NCBI RefSeq assembly: GCF_003459505.1
Contig: NZ_QRWD01000002.1
Span: 62,001 to 126,000 of the forward strand
Length of the DNA stretch: 64,000 bases
Direction of reading: 5' to 3'
Source: Collinsella sp. AF20-14LB
Lineage (GTDB): Bacteria; Actinomycetota; Coriobacteriia; Coriobacteriales; Coriobacteriaceae
The notes beneath the pieces are model-generated. The model ran no database searches and was not told where the DNA came from. It saw only the letters and a program-made list of their open reading frames with translations. Positions 25,346 through 33,636 of the stretch are shown here, piece after piece. The position numbers and the translations under genes are program-made. Numbering within the stretch: position 1 is the stretch's first letter; the number at the start of each line of letters is the position of its first letter.

Positions 25346-26218
25346 CTAGGAGAACATGCCGGTGAGGTAATCATTCAGCCGCTTATCCTTGGGCCGTTGG
25401 AAAATCTCGTCGGTTTCGTCGTACTCGACCATATCGCCCATGTAGAAAAACGCCGTGCGGTTGGACACGCGCGACGCCTGCTCCATGTTGTGCGTCACGA
25501 TGACGATGGCGCGGTCGGCCACGATCGACGACATCAAATCCTCGATCGCCAGCGTCGAGATGGGGTCGAGCGCCGAACAGGGCTCGTCAAACAGGATCAC
25601 GTCGGGGTTGAGCGCCAGCGTGCGCGCAATGCACAGACGCTGCTGCTGGCCGCCCGAAAGCGCGTAGGCGCTCTTGTCGAGCTTGTCCTTGACCTCGTCC
25701 CACAACGCCGCACCGCGCAGGCTTTCCTCGACCATGCGGTCGAGCTCGTCGCGGTCGGTGATGCCGTGGCGCTTGGGCGCAAACGTAATGTTGTCGCGAA
25801 TGGACTTGCGGAACGGGTTTGGCTGCTGGAACACCATGCCAATGGACCGGCGCAGCTCGTAGGTATTCTCGGTCTTGGTGTTCACGTTGCGTCCGCGGTA
25901 GCTGATCTCGCCCTCCACGCGGCAGCCGCGAATCTCGCGATTCATCAGGTTGAGGCTGCGCAAGAAGGTCGACTTGCCGCAGCCCGAAGGCCCGATGAGC
26001 GCCGTGATCTCACCCTTGTGGAAGTCGAGCGACGTATTGTGCAGCGCATGGTGGTCGCCATAGTACACGTTGACGTCCTTGGTGGAGAGCACGACCTCGT
26101 CGCTCACGGCCTTGCCGCTCACGCGAACACGTTTCTCGCTCTCCCCCACGCTCGACAAAAAGTCCTGGGTGTCGGACGATGCCGCCTCGGTTGCGGGCGT
26201 CGCATTCGTCTCGCTCAT
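25346..26218 (-). CDS. pstB: Phosphate ABC transporter ATP-binding protein
   Basis: 290 residues. It is the ATPase of the high-affinity phosphate importer. Walker A GPSGCGKST, the PstB-type signature LSGGQQQRLCIAR and Walker B VILFDEPCSALDP are all present, with the PstB-typical LNRMN-like SLNLMNREI. The first 45 residues are an extra polar extension. Its ATG overlaps the pstA stop by four bases (ATGA), so translation is coupled. It is last in the order pstS-C-A-B; no phoU or PhoR/PhoB pair follows. Confidence 0.96.
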   Translation of the reverse strand: MSETNATPATEAASSDTQDFLSSVGESEKRVRVSGKAVSDEVVLSTKDVNVYYGDHHALHNTSLDFHKGEITALIGPSGCGKSTFLRSLNLMNREIRGCRVEGEISYRGRNVNTKTENTYELRRSIGMVFQQPNPFRKSIRDNITFAPKRHGITDRDELDRMVEESLRGAALWDEVKDKLDKSAYALSGGQQQRLCIARTLALNPDVILFDEPCSALDPISTLAIEDLMSSIVADRAIVIVTHNMEQASRVSNRTAFFYMGDMVEYDETDEIFQRPKDKRLNDYLTGMFS

Positions 26219-27141
26219 TCGGCCGTCATCCTCCTTGCCAGTTGCTTGCCCACGATACGGGCGACTACGTTAAACAGCAGCACGCAAATCATCAGCAGTG
26301 CCGCAGTGCCCCAGACGATCTGCTGGGCCTCGGGGCTGCCCTCGCCATAGATCTTGTAGATGTGCACGGCCAGCGACTCGCCGGGACGGAACACGTTCCA
26401 GGCGCAGGTGGGGCTCGACAGGTTAAAGCTCAAGAAGTTCAGGCGAACCGGCGAGCTCATGCCCGAGGTAAAGAGCAGCGCCGCGGCCTCGCCAAACACG
26501 CGGCCGGCCGAAAGCACGATGCCGGTCACGATGGCGGGCATGGCCTCGGGAATCAGGATGTGCAGTGTGGCCTCCCAGCGAGTGAGGCCCATGGCCAGGC
26601 ATGCATCGCGCTGGGCCTGCGGCGCGTCCTCGAGCGCCTGCTGAATCACGCGCACCAGGATGGGGATGTTGAACATGGTGAGCGCGACGGCGCCGGAGAT
26701 GATGGAGTACTTCCAGCCCAGCTGCACCGAGAACACCAGAAAGCCGAACATGCCTACGACAATGGAGGGCAGCGAGGACAGCGTCTCGATGGCGGTCGAC
26801 GCGATGTCGCGAATAGGCCCATCGGGCGCGTACTCAACCAAAAAGACCGCGCCGCCCAGGCTGATGGGCACCGAGATGATCAGGGTGATCAGCAGCAGAT
26901 AGAACGAGTCGAACAGCTGGTAGAGCACGCCGCCCTGCGTTCCGTTGGCGCGTGCGGGCTGCGTGAGAAAGCCCGGCTGGAACAGCGTCGAGATACCCTC
27001 GAACAGGATGTAGGCCACCATGGAGACGACGATAAGCATGACGATGGCGACAATCGCCGTCAGCACGCCCGTGGCGATGCGGTCCTGCTTTTGGACAAGC
27101 CCGAGTCTCGCCTCGTCGATGTGGATGCGCGTGCTAGCCAC
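26215..27141 (-). CDS. pstA: Phosphate ABC transporter permease PstA
   Basis: 308 residues from GTG at 27141, which overlaps the pstC stop by eight bases (GTGGCTAG); a TTG at 27165 is a longer alternative. About six membrane segments are visible, and the permease-ATPase contact loop reads EALEDAPQAQRDACLAMGLTRW. This is the EAA motif of PstA/PstC proteins. With PstC it forms the membrane channel of the importer. Confidence 0.94.
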   Translation of the reverse strand: MASTRIHIDEARLGLVQKQDRIATGVLTAIVAIVMLIVVSMVAYILFEGISTLFQPGFLTQPARANGTQGGVLYQLFDSFYLLLITLIISVPISLGGAVFLVEYAPDGPIRDIASTAIETLSSLPSIVVGMFGFLVFSVQLGWKYSIISGAVALTMFNIPILVRVIQQALEDAPQAQRDACLAMGLTRWEATLHILIPEAMPAIVTGIVLSAGRVFGEAAALLFTSGMSSPVRLNFLSFNLSSPTCAWNVFRPGESLAVHIYKIYGEGSPEAQQIVWGTAALLMICVLLFNVVARIVGKQLARRMTAE

Positions 27142-28042
27142 GAGCCTTCGCCCCCTTGCGGCCAATGAGATGGATGATCAGGATAAAGATGAGGCTCATG
27201 CCCATCAGCAGCAGACCGAGCGCCCACAGGACGTCGTCCTGCGCCGAGCCCTCGGCATAGACCGCCATGGACGTGGTGAGCGTGGTGGTGATGGTAGACG
27301 CCGGCGACAGCAGCGACGTCGGCATGGCCTCGATGCCGCCAATGACCATGCGCACGGCGAGCGTCTCGCCAAAGGCGCGGGTCATGCCAAGGATGACTGC
27401 GGTCATGAGCGAGGGCATGGCGGACTTGAGCACCACGTGCCAGATGGTCTGCCAGCGGGTGTAGCCCAGCGCGAGCGAACCCTGGCGGTAGCTATCGGGC
27501 ACGGCGCGCAGGCCATCGACCGAAAGCGTGGTCATCGTCGGCAGAATCATGACTGCCAGCACGATAGCGCCGGGCAAGATACCCAGACCCGTGCTCACAT
27601 GGAAAACGCTCTTCATAAGGCCGACGACCACGTGAAAACCGATCAGGCCAAAGACGACCGAGGGAATGCCGGTCAAAAGCTCAATAAGCGGCTGAAAGAC
27701 CTTGGAGCCAAACTTAGGCTGGATCTCGACCGCAAAGATGGCAGAGCCGATGGCGATGGGCAGCGCGATGAGCGTGGAGAGCACCATGACCGCAAACGAG
27801 GTGACGATCAGGGGCAGGGCGCCGGTGTAGGGCAGGCCGTTTTCGGCTGTGTTGGCCAGGTCCCACTTGGTGCCGGTGAAGAACTCGACGACCGAAACGC
27901 CGTCCTTGAGAAAAGCCGAGAGGCCCTTTTGGGCGACCATAAAGATGAGCGCGGCAACGACAAGCGTCACGAGCGCTACGCACGCGCCCGTGACGCCCAG
28001 GCCCACGTTCTCAAGGTCGCGCTTTGGCAGCTGTTTTGCCAT
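27134..28042 (-). CDS. pstC: Phosphate ABC transporter permease PstC
   Basis: 302 residues, ATG at 28042 after GGAAAGG. Six hydrophobic segments; contact loop VPDSYRQGSLALGYTRWQT. The periplasmic loop VEFFTGTKWDLA is diagnostic for PstC. It lies 24 bases downstream of pstS and overlaps pstA. Confidence 0.95.
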   Translation of the reverse strand: MAKQLPKRDLENVGLGVTGACVALVTLVVAALIFMVAQKGLSAFLKDGVSVVEFFTGTKWDLANTAENGLPYTGALPLIVTSFAVMVLSTLIALPIAIGSAIFAVEIQPKFGSKVFQPLIELLTGIPSVVFGLIGFHVVVGLMKSVFHVSTGLGILPGAIVLAVMILPTMTTLSVDGLRAVPDSYRQGSLALGYTRWQTIWHVVLKSAMPSLMTAVILGMTRAFGETLAVRMVIGGIEAMPTSLLSPASTITTTLTTSMAVYAEGSAQDDVLWALGLLLMGMSLIFILIIHLIGRKGAKARG

Positions 28043-28066
28043 TGCAAACCTTTCCGGGGCGATTAC

Positions 28067-29005
28067 TTATTTAGCGGAGACCTTGCCGCTGACGTCCTTG
28101 ACGACCTTCATAGCAGAGACGGGGATAAAGCCCTGCTCCTCGACGAGCTTGCCCTGGACGTCGTCGGAAAGCATGAACTCCAGGAAGGCCTTGGTGGCCT
28201 CGTCGGCGTCCTTGGAGCAGTACATGTGCTCGGTCGCCCAGATCTTGAAGGAGTCGTCGGTGACGTTTGCGCTCTTGGGCTCCACGCCCTCGACCTTGAT
28301 GGCGTTGAACTTGGAGTCGTCGAAGTGCGAGAAGTCGAGGTAGGAGATGGCATTGTCGGTGCTGCCCATCTGAGTCTGGACATCGCCGGACTTGTCGAGC
28401 TCGGCGTCGCCCTTAAAGTCGACGGCCTCGTCGCCAAAGACGGCGGCCTCGAAGGTGGCGCGGGTGCCGGAGCCGGCCTTGCGGTTGAGAACGACGATCT
28501 TGGCGTCGTCGCCGCCGACCTCCTTCCAGTTGGTGATCTGGCCGGAGAAGATACCCTTGAGCTGCTCGAGGGACAGGTCGTCGACCTTGACGTTCTTGGA
28601 GACGACGGGGCCCATGCCCACGACGGCGACCTCGTGGTCGACGAGGTTCTTGACCTGGTCGGCCTCGAGCTTGGTCTCGGCGAAGACGTCGGAGTTACCG
28701 ATAGCGACGGTGCCGGCGGCGACAGCGGTCAGGCCCTTGCCCGAACCGTTACCCGAGCCAGAGACGGAGACGTCCGGGTTGGCATCCATGAACTTCTCGG
28801 CAGCAGTCTCGACGAGAGCCTGGAACGAGGAAGCGCCGTCGTAGGTCACCTCGCCCGAGACGGACTCGGCAGCAGCGGCGCTGCCCTCAGCAGCGGTGTT
28901 GGCGGCGTTGGAGCCGCCGCAACCAACGAGACCGAGACCGACGATGCTGGCAAGACCACCAGCGAGGCCGAGGAACTGACGACGAGAATAAGCCTGATCG
29001 AGCAT
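28067..29005 (-). CDS. pstS: Phosphate-binding lipoprotein PstS
   Basis: 312 residues from ATG at 29005 with GAAAGGA upstream. The N-terminus has a twin-arginine motif S7-R-R-Q-F-L and a lipobox LVGC29, so it is probably exported folded by Tat and then lipid-anchored. The mature protein is the phosphate-binding subunit: TYDGASSFQAL, then SGSGNGSGKGLTAV and the phosphate loop NRKAGSGTRATFE. It heads the operon pstS-C-A-B. Confidence 0.95.
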   Translation of the reverse strand: MLDQAYSRRQFLGLAGGLASIVGLGLVGCGGSNAANTAAEGSAAAAESVSGEVTYDGASSFQALVETAAEKFMDANPDVSVSGSGNGSGKGLTAVAAGTVAIGNSDVFAETKLEADQVKNLVDHEVAVVGMGPVVSKNVKVDDLSLEQLKGIFSGQITNWKEVGGDDAKIVVLNRKAGSGTRATFEAAVFGDEAVDFKGDAELDKSGDVQTQMGSTDNAISYLDFSHFDDSKFNAIKVEGVEPKSANVTDDSFKIWATEHMYCSKDADEATKAFLEFMLSDDVQGKLVEEQGFIPVSAMKVVKDVSGKVSAK

Positions 29006-29209
29006 GATCTTCCTTTCATACATGCGACTCGCGGGCACCCTGCCCGCTTTGCTGTTTGGAAAGATACGGTCTCGATCGGGCGACGACCGCCTTATCTGCG
29101 GTTTCTTACGGACATTTGATAGACCCTTACCGCAAGCTCTGCCCAGCCTTTACAAACGGATAACAAACCCGCCACCAAGCATGACCCGCCTTTTACACCA
29201 ATAAAAACA

Positions 29210-29278
29210 AAGTTGCGGTGAAATAGTTCCTGCTTGGCCATCAAATGGCCCATTCTAGGAACTATTCCACCGCAACTT
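29210..29278. repeat. TTGCGGTGGAATAG-family palindrome, copy 1
   Basis: AAGTTGCGGTGAAATAGTTC begins the left arm (29210-29230), which pairs with 29258-29278 with one mismatch. GGCCAT-CAA-ATGGCC forms an inner hairpin. It fills the gap between the pstS start and the dipeptidase stop. A related copy is at 32512. Confidence 0.7.
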
Positions 29279-29325
29279 AAAAAGCCCGGACGAAAGGGGT
29301 GCTAAGTTGTTAAAACGCCGCAGCC

Positions 29326-30762
29326 TTAAAGCTCAAGCTCGTTCAAACGTAAGATCGCCACGATATAAATCTTGAGCGCCTGCTTGAGCTGTTCCTCGTT
29401 GGCGCACTCATTGGGGCCGTGCATCTGGCCGCCCCATGCGGGCAGCTCCAGGCCGGTCTCCTCGGGGCCAAACGAGACGGCGCGGGCAAAGTTGCGTGCG
29501 TACGTGCCGCCGCCCATGGCAAAGGGCTCAGCATGCTTGCCCGTAAACTCGTTATAGGTATCAATAAGCGCCTTCACGGCCGGATCGTCGGCAGAGACCG
29601 AGAACGGCACCTTCACACGACCCACACGGCACGTCACGCCAAAACGGCCCACGAGCGGATCGAGCTGCTCGCGGATGGTATCGGCACTCGTGCTGTCGGG
29701 GAAGCGCACGTCGATGACCTGCTCAATATGGCCATCCGCCACGCGGATGACGCCAGCGTTGCAGGTAAGCGGGCCAAACGCCGGACTCGTCGCATCGATA
29801 CCTAGGCCGCGGCCATAGGCATCCGCATGCACAAAGGCCAGGAACTTGACGAACTCGTGCTCGGCAGGCGTCAGCAGGCGCTCGTCGCGTGCACCAAACG
29901 CGTCTTCGGCCTCGCGCAGATACGACACGATCAGGCCGACGGCGTTGATGGTGCCCTCAGGCATCGAAGCGTGGCCGCCAATACCGTGGGCGAAAATCTG
30001 CGCATGCCCGTTATCAAGCGCCGTGATCTCCAGGCGGTCGGCGTTCTCAACGGGCGCCGGCAGTTCATCGGCGGCAATCGCGAGCTCGCAGATGGACTGC
30101 GACGGAATGGCATTGCTCGCCTCGGAGCCGCTCCACGACACGATGCGCCCGCCGTCGATCTTGGGACTCACGAACGTCGCCCCAAACTGGCCCTTCTCGG
30201 CATTGCAGACCGGAAACTCGGCATCGGGCGTAAACAAAAAGTCGGGGTCTGCGTGGTTCTCCAGATAATGGTGAACGTCGGACATGCCCACTTCCTCATC
30301 GCAGCCCAGCAGCGCGCGGAAAGTATAGCGCGGGGTAATGCCGTGCTTGAGCAGATAGGCGCCGGCGTAGAGTGACAGCACCGCCGGACCCTTGTCGTCG
30401 ATAACGCCGCGGCCGAGCAGCCAGCCCTCGCGACGCTCCAGCGCAAACGGGTCGGTGTTCCAGCCCGGGCCGGCGGGCACCACGTCCACGTGGCAGATGG
30501 TCGCGAGCTGCTTGTCGCCGCGGCCAGGGATATCGGCAATGCCCACATAGCCCTCGTCGTCGCTCGTCTGATAGCCAAGCTTCTGCGCGATGCCGAGCGC
30601 ACAGTCGAGCGCGTCACGGACCGGGCGGCCAAACGGCGCGCCGGGCTCTGCATCGGCAGAAACTGCCACGGACGGATAGCTCACCAGCTGCTCGATATCG
30701 GCGACGACATCTTCCCAGACCTCGTCGACATACTCAGCGACGCTCTGCTCCACCTGATTCAT
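29326..30762 (-). CDS. Sapep/PepV-like M20 dipeptidase
   Basis: 478 residues from ATG at 30762 after AAGGAGG. It is a zinc aminopeptidase/dipeptidase: zinc ligands in TICHVDVVPAGPGW and GRGVIDDKGPA, catalytic Glu in LGCDEEVGMSD, and TPDAEFPV. The PAGPGW and GVIDDKGP blocks are diagnostic of the PepV/Sapep group. GGTYARNFARAVSFGPEE near the end holds another ligand region. It hydrolyses dipeptides such as those taken up from protein breakdown. It is a single-gene unit by spacing. Confidence 0.94.
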   Translation of the reverse strand: MNQVEQSVAEYVDEVWEDVVADIEQLVSYPSVAVSADAEPGAPFGRPVRDALDCALGIAQKLGYQTSDDEGYVGIADIPGRGDKQLATICHVDVVPAGPGWNTDPFALERREGWLLGRGVIDDKGPAVLSLYAGAYLLKHGITPRYTFRALLGCDEEVGMSDVHHYLENHADPDFLFTPDAEFPVCNAEKGQFGATFVSPKIDGGRIVSWSGSEASNAIPSQSICELAIAADELPAPVENADRLEITALDNGHAQIFAHGIGGHASMPEGTINAVGLIVSYLREAEDAFGARDERLLTPAEHEFVKFLAFVHADAYGRGLGIDATSPAFGPLTCNAGVIRVADGHIEQVIDVRFPDSTSADTIREQLDPLVGRFGVTCRVGRVKVPFSVSADDPAVKALIDTYNEFTGKHAEPFAMGGGTYARNFARAVSFGPEETGLELPAWGGQMHGPNECANEEQLKQALKIYIVAILRLNELEL

Positions 30763-30816
30763 AGACTGCCTCCTTACCAATGAGCGGCAAGCGTACCCGC
30801 CCCTCACATTTAGTTC

Positions 30817-31479
30817 CTAGATAGAGAAAAGTTTAGCAAGCTCGGCCACCGAGTGCACCACTGCATCGGCACCCGCCGCCTCATGCTCACCCGGCGCCGC
30901 CGCGCCCGAATAGATGCCGATGCACGGCACGCCCATTGCGTGCGCGCCCTCCACATCGTTAAAGCGATCGCCGATCATCACGGCATCGTCCGCCGTCGCG
31001 CCGAGCGCCGCCAGGGCATCGCGAACCGAATCGGCCTTGGTCTCGCGCCCCTGCGGCGGATTCATGCCAACCACGGCTTCGAACTGAGAAAGACCAAGCT
31101 CATGCACCATGTCGATGCATTTGGCCTCCATGCGCGACGTCGCCACGGCCATACGTTTGCCTTGGGCGACCAACCCATCCAGCAGCTCGGGGACCCCATT
31201 GAACACGGGATACTCCTCCGGTCCCAGTTCATCAAAAAAGGCGCGGTACTCATCGGCCACCACAAGCGACTCCTCGCGGGAAAAGCCGTAAAAGTCGTGA
31301 AAGCTCTTCCACAGGGGCGGCCCGATCATGCGGCGCAGATCACCCATCTGCGTCTCCGAAAACCCGCGCGCAGCCAGCGTCTTGCGCGTCGAGGTCATCA
31401 CTGCCCGACCCGTATCGGCCACCGTGCCGTCAAAATCGAACAGCACAACCGGCCGCTCGCAAAGTTGCAATGCCGCCAT
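30817..31479 (-). CDS. HAD-family phosphatase (phosphoglycolate-phosphatase-like)
   Basis: 220 residues from ATG at 31479 (MAALQLCERP). VLFDFDGTVADT is the nucleophile motif, VATSR is motif II, and MIGDRFNDVEGA is motif IV, with a helical C1 cap between. The RRMIGPPLWKSF segment is typical of the Gph/PpaX group. It probably dephosphorylates a small sugar or glycolate phosphate. It is divergently oriented to the DegV gene, sharing a 150-bp control region. Confidence 0.88.
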   Translation of the reverse strand: MAALQLCERPVVLFDFDGTVADTGRAVMTSTRKTLAARGFSETQMGDLRRMIGPPLWKSFHDFYGFSREESLVVADEYRAFFDELGPEEYPVFNGVPELLDGLVAQGKRMAVATSRMEAKCIDMVHELGLSQFEAVVGMNPPQGRETKADSVRDALAALGATADDAVMIGDRFNDVEGAHAMGVPCIGIYSGAAAPGEHEAAGADAVVHSVAELAKLFSI

Positions 31480-31635
31480 CGGCACCCTTCTTCCCCAGTT
31501 GATGATTTCCACACCACCGCTTCAAACTGTTGACTATTCAACAATTGAACCTAGCAATGTAGAGCAACTCCACTATACTTGTCGCACTTTGCTTTCAGAA
31601 GGCGGCGCTGCCGCGCCCCAACGAAAGGTGCAATT

Positions 31636-32496
31636 ATGTCTTTTGCCATCATAACCGACTCCACGTCGGACATCTCCCCCGCCCGTGCCCAAGAGCTCGG
31701 CATTTACGTGATTCCGCTGCATGTGATTATCGAGGGCGAGGACCTGCTCGACCAGGTGCAGATTACCGCCGAGGAATACGTCGCCCGCATGGCCGGCTCC
31801 GAGCAGCTGCCGCACACCTCGCAGCCGAGCGCCGGCGAGTTCAAGGCGCTGTTTGACCGCGTACGCGCCGATGGCCACGACAGCGCGATCTTTATCTCGC
31901 TGTGCAGCGAGTGGTCCGCCTGCTATTCCAACGCATGCCTGATCGCCGAGACCCACGAGCTCGACGTGCGCTGCATCGATTCGCGCACCGGCTCGGGCGC
32001 CGAGGGCCTGCTGGTGGAGTACGCGCTTGCCATGCGCGAGGACGGCCGCAGCTTGGACGAGACCGAGGCGCAGATCCGCGCGACGCTGCCCGAAGCCCAC
32101 CTGCTGCTGATTCCCCGCACGCTCGAGAACCTGGTCAAAAACGGCCGCGCCCCCAAGCTCGCCGGCCAGCTGACGCAGATGCTCAACATTCGCCTGGCCG
32201 TTTCGCCGGAGTGGAAATCGGGCGAGATCAAGGCAATCAAAAAGGGCCGCGGCGCCAAGCGCATCGTCGCCAACACCATGGCAGATTGCCTCGCGTTTTT
32301 GGACGAGCACCCGGGCTCAAGCGTGCGCGTGCTCACGACCGGCGCCGCCGAGGAGCAGGAACTTGTCAACGAGGCGCTCGCGGGCCAGGACTACGTAGAC
32401 GCCGGCACTGGCCCCATCGGCTGCACCATCGCCACCCACGTAGGCGTCGATGCCATCGCCATCAGCTACTGCCCCCGCTACCAGCCCATCCACTAG
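31636..32496 (+). CDS. DegV family fatty-acid-binding protein (first copy)
   Basis: 286 residues from ATG at 31636 after GAAAGG. It has the DegV opening IITDSTSDISPARAQELGI, TSQPSAGEF, and the SRTGSGAEG loop that cradles the ligand. DegV/FakB proteins hold a fatty acid for phosphorylation by FakA before it enters phospholipid. A possible -10 TATACT is at 31574-31579. A second DegV protein with a different ligand loop is at 45.9 kb, suggesting different fatty-acid preferences. No FakA kinase is in the window. Confidence 0.92.
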   Translation: MSFAIITDSTSDISPARAQELGIYVIPLHVIIEGEDLLDQVQITAEEYVARMAGSEQLPHTSQPSAGEFKALFDRVRADGHDSAIFISLCSEWSACYSNACLIAETHELDVRCIDSRTGSGAEGLLVEYALAMREDGRSLDETEAQIRATLPEAHLLLIPRTLENLVKNGRAPKLAGQLTQMLNIRLAVSPEWKSGEIKAIKKGRGAKRIVANTMADCLAFLDEHPGSSVRVLTTGAAEEQELVNEALAGQDYVDAGTGPIGCTIATHVGVDAIAISYCPRYQPIH

Positions 32497-32511
32497 GGGC
32501 ACCTTTACCTC

Positions 32512-32574
32512 TTGCGGTGGAATAGGGACTGTTTTTGGCTTATTAGCCGCCAATCAATCCCTATTCCACCGCAA
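32512..32574. repeat. TTGCGGTGGAATAG-family palindrome, copy 2
   Basis: TTGCGGTGGAATAGGGA at 32512-32528 is perfectly repeated in reverse at 32558-32574, with an inner GGC...GCC. It shares its arm sequence with the palindrome at 29210. Confidence 0.75.
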
Positions 32575-32591
32575 CTTGGAAGCACTTCATT

Positions 32592-32653
32592 TGGGACGGG
32601 GCTAAAAAGACTGGCATGTAACGTTACGCACCGGTCTTTTTAGCCCCGTCCCA
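32592..32653. terminator. Long hairpin between convergent genes
   Basis: The 23-base arms at 32592-32614 and 32631-32653 (TGGGACGGGGCTAAAAAGAC in the left one) pair fully apart from a G-T pair. The inner arm has a U-rich side on both strands, so it can stop transcripts of the DegV and LOG genes. Confidence 0.75.
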
Positions 32654-32664
32654 TTTTAGCTACT

Positions 32665-33423
32665 CTACATCAGCCCGCTCAGGGCAATGTCAACGGCCTC
32701 GTTGAGGTCGTCGGTAATGTGTACCAGATCCGGATCGAGCGGACTGATCATGCCGGCGTCCATCACCGGACCGTTGAGCCAGTCGAACAGGCCCTGCCAG
32801 TACTCGCTGCCCACCAACACGAGCGGCATGCGCTTGACCTTGTGCGTTTGCACCAGCGTGAGAACCTCGAACATCTCGTCGAGCGTGCCAAAGCCGCCGG
32901 GAAATACGATTGCGCCCGAGCTGTACTTAACGAACATGGTTTTGCGCACAAAGAAGTAGCGGAAGTCCATGCCAAGGTTCACGTATTTATTGAGCCCCTG
33001 CTCGTGCGGCAATTCAATGCCTAGGCCAACTGACTTGCCGTTGACACTCGCCGCTCCCCTGTTGGCCGCCTCCATGATGCCGGGGCCGCCACCGGTGATG
33101 ACCGCCACGCCACGTTGCGCGATCTTGCGCCCGACGGTGCGCGCCGCCTTGTAGAGCGGATCGGTCTTGGGCGTGCGGGCGCTACCGAAGATAGTCACCG
33201 CAGGTCCAAGCTCGGCAAGTGCGCCAAAGCCATCGACAAACTCTGCCTGAATTCGCAGCACGCGCCAGGGGTCGGCGTGCAGCCAGTCAGTCGACTCCTC
33301 GGGCGCCAGCAGGTTGGCGTAGGTGTTGTCCTTAGGAATCATGGGGCCGCGCATGACCACGGGGCCGCGGCGGTACGTCTCGTCGTAGGCAGGCTCGCCC
33401 TCGACGTTCTCATTCTTAATCAT
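32665..33423 (-). CDS. LOG family (TIGR00730) protein
   Basis: 252 residues, ATG at 33423 after AGGAG. It has GGGPGIMEAANRGA and PGGFGTLDEMFEVLT, the nucleotide-binding blocks of Lonely-Guy proteins. LOG enzymes release free bases from nucleoside monophosphates (cytokinin-type or AMP). The family was formerly called lysine decarboxylase. The bacterial role is unsettled. The N-terminal 60 residues, with YRRGPVVMRGPMIPKD, are a common extension in actinobacterial members. Confidence 0.9.
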   Translation of the reverse strand: MIKNENVEGEPAYDETYRRGPVVMRGPMIPKDNTYANLLAPEESTDWLHADPWRVLRIQAEFVDGFGALAELGPAVTIFGSARTPKTDPLYKAARTVGRKIAQRGVAVITGGGPGIMEAANRGAASVNGKSVGLGIELPHEQGLNKYVNLGMDFRYFFVRKTMFVKYSSGAIVFPGGFGTLDEMFEVLTLVQTHKVKRMPLVLVGSEYWQGLFDWLNGPVMDAGMISPLDPDLVHITDDLNEAVDIALSGLM

Positions 33424-33439
33424 GGGTACTCCTATCGAG

Positions 33440-33487
33440 AAAAAGAAAAACGGGCGGGGTCGACGCTATGCGTCAAACACCCGCCCG
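33440..33487 (-). terminator. Terminator after tgt
   Basis: On the minus strand CGGGCGGGTGT at 33487-33477 pairs with the complement ending at 33451, then TTTTTCTTTTT. It separates tgt from the LOG gene. Confidence 0.85.
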
Positions 33488-33552
33488 AGCATCAACTATT
33501 CGGTATGGTACCCACGATGCATCAAGCACTTGCAAGCTATCGGTCAGCGGTC

Positions 33553-33625
33553 GCGCAGCCGGTGTCAACGAATGTGACGACCGGCTGGCGCCCGACCATT
33601 GCCGTTGCCCACGCTCTGCAAGCGT
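33553..33625. other. Structured spacer downstream of tgt
   Basis: GCGCAGCCGGTGTC at 33553-33566 pairs imperfectly with 33576-33591, and ACGCT-CTGCA-AGCGT at 33611-33625 forms a small hairpin. No T-run follows. I see no gene in this spacer. Confidence 0.35.
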
Positions 33626-33636
33626 GTCTGTCGCCC

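Noticed and set aside
27020..29119. A 699-codon open frame on the plus strand
   Set aside because: It is antisense to pstA, pstC and pstS, with low-complexity composition and no domain.
33424..33636. A preQ1 riboswitch or tRNA near the queuosine genes
   Set aside because: The structured sequence lies downstream of tgt, lacks the preQ1 core, and has no tRNA arms.
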